From contig PDZV01000006.1 of the NCBI GenBank assembly GCA_002753135.1, positions 1-64,000 on the forward strand: a stretch of DNA of 64,000 nucleotides, in the 5' to 3' direction. Below, piece after piece: positions 63,433 to 64,000 of the stretch. Every line of letters begins with the position of its first letter. Position 1 is the first letter of the stretch. The translations under genes and the position numbers were made by a program. The DNA comes from Magnetococcales bacterium WMHbinv6 (GTDB lineage: Bacteria > Pseudomonadota > Magnetococcia > Magnetococcales > Magnetaquicoccaceae). The notes under the pieces were generated by a model that saw only the letters and a program-made list of their open reading frames with translations, was not told the DNA's origin and did not search any database.

Positions 63433-64000
63433 ATGGCCAAGTTTGTCTTTATCGATGTGACGGTCACTGTCAGCTACGGCGGCGTGCAAACCGCGGTGTG
63501 GCACCTGGCAAAAGAGTTGTACGATCAAGGACATGAGGTTACCGTTTTTGGCGGGCACGGCCCTCTGCAACCGGATCTGCAGGGCAGAGCCATCACCGTG
63601 CATCGTTTTCCCTTTGTGGCACGCGACAAAATCCCCCATTTCGGCAATCGTTTTCGCCGTATCGGCGAACGGTTTTCCATGGCCCTTGCCGCCAGAAAAA
63701 CATTTTTGCAGGGTAAGTTTGACTGGGCCATTCTGACCAAACCCACCGACTTTTTTTGGCCATGGCTGATCCCCGCCGATTGCCCCACCCGTTTTGCCTT
63801 GCGCAGCGGCGGGACCGATTTTTATCCGGGAGATCGCCTGCTGGCCAAACGGATCGATGCCTGGTTTGCCAACAGCCATTTCAATGCCTATCAGATTCAG
63901 CAACGCTATCGTCGCTATCCCACCGTCATCTACAACGGCGTCGATACCGCCCGTTTTTCACCCGAACGGTATGACCGCTCCCTGCGCCAGCAGTGGGGGG
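63433..64000 (+). CDS. Glycosyltransferase family 4, 3' end outside window
   Basis: The visible 189 residues are the N-terminal domain of a GT4 enzyme: FVFIDVTVTVSYGGVQTAVW, LAKELYDQGHEVTVFGG, and IYNGVDTARFSPE at the start of the linker to the C-terminal domain. The YGGVQTAVW region is common in polysaccharide or LPS transferases. Start ATG 63433; the RBS is weak (AAGGGCGCTT). The gene is cut by the window edge, not broken. Confidence 0.85.
   Translation, partial: MAKFVFIDVTVTVSYGGVQTAVWHLAKELYDQGHEVTVFGGHGPLQPDLQGRAITVHRFPFVARDKIPHFGNRFRRIGERFSMALAARKTFLQGKFDWAILTKPTDFFWPWLIPADCPTRFALRSGGTDFYPGDRLLAKRIDAWFANSHFNAYQIQQRYRRYPTVIYNGVDTARFSPERYDRSLRQQWG

Overview
This 64-kb window is a dense chromosomal segment of a moderately GC-rich Gram-negative bacterium. 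It carries ADP-heptose synthesis, LPS inner-core transferases, a lipid A acyltransferase and an LptE-like lipoprotein. The DUF2066-pgsA-hda cluster and the hybrid kinases with long sensor parts suggest a deep-branching proteobacterium. A Magnetococcales-like or other alphaproteobacterial-grade organism is my inference, not something proven here. I see no phage, integrase, transposase, CRISPR array, rRNA or tRNA.

Layout. 1-4.6 kb: a large hybrid sensor kinase running off the left edge, then queG. 4.7-8.4 kb: a three-gene non-classical succinate dehydrogenase/fumarate reductase (flavoprotein, Fe-S protein, CCG-domain subunit) behind a good sigma70-like promoter and ending in a hairpin. 8.4-11.2 kb: a fused pabB-pabC gene, then a ParE/RelE toxin-antitoxin pair between two copies of a 159-bp palindromic element. 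11.2-17.2 kb (minus strand): nnr and a nadA-HD-HD-yceH-DUF1566 run. 17.4-21.6 kb: leuS, lptE, holA, converging on an MFS exporter. 23.3-31.4 kb: a nine-gene V/A-type ATPase operon (G-C-I-K-F-E-A-B-D) with overlapping or closely spaced genes. 31.4-33.2 kb: a repeat-bearing spacer and an MgtC/DUF4010 membrane protein with a textbook terminator.

33.3-42.2 kb: purM-purN-TauE, then hldE-hldD-waaF-lpxL-waaC-GT2, which together make and attach heptose and acylate lipid A. 42.2-45.8 kb (minus strand): usp-gmhA-DUF2066-pgsA-hda; gmhA supplies the first step of the heptose pathway. 45.8-50.5 kb: a structured leader, an unrecognised secreted Gln-rich repeat protein, a long bidirectional terminator, and a BarA-type hybrid kinase. 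50.6-55.9 kb: uup, srkA and a chemoreceptor with its own consensus promoter. 55.9-64 kb: yejF-yejE behind a waaG-like transferase, and divergently four more LPS/polysaccharide glycosyltransferases, the last running off the right edge.

The most unusual items are the paired palindromic elements around the toxin-antitoxin module, whose few differences are largely structure-preserving; the V/A-ATPase operon with a shortened C subunit; the anchor-less Sdh/Frd complex; and the secreted three-repeat protein behind a leader with competing hairpins.
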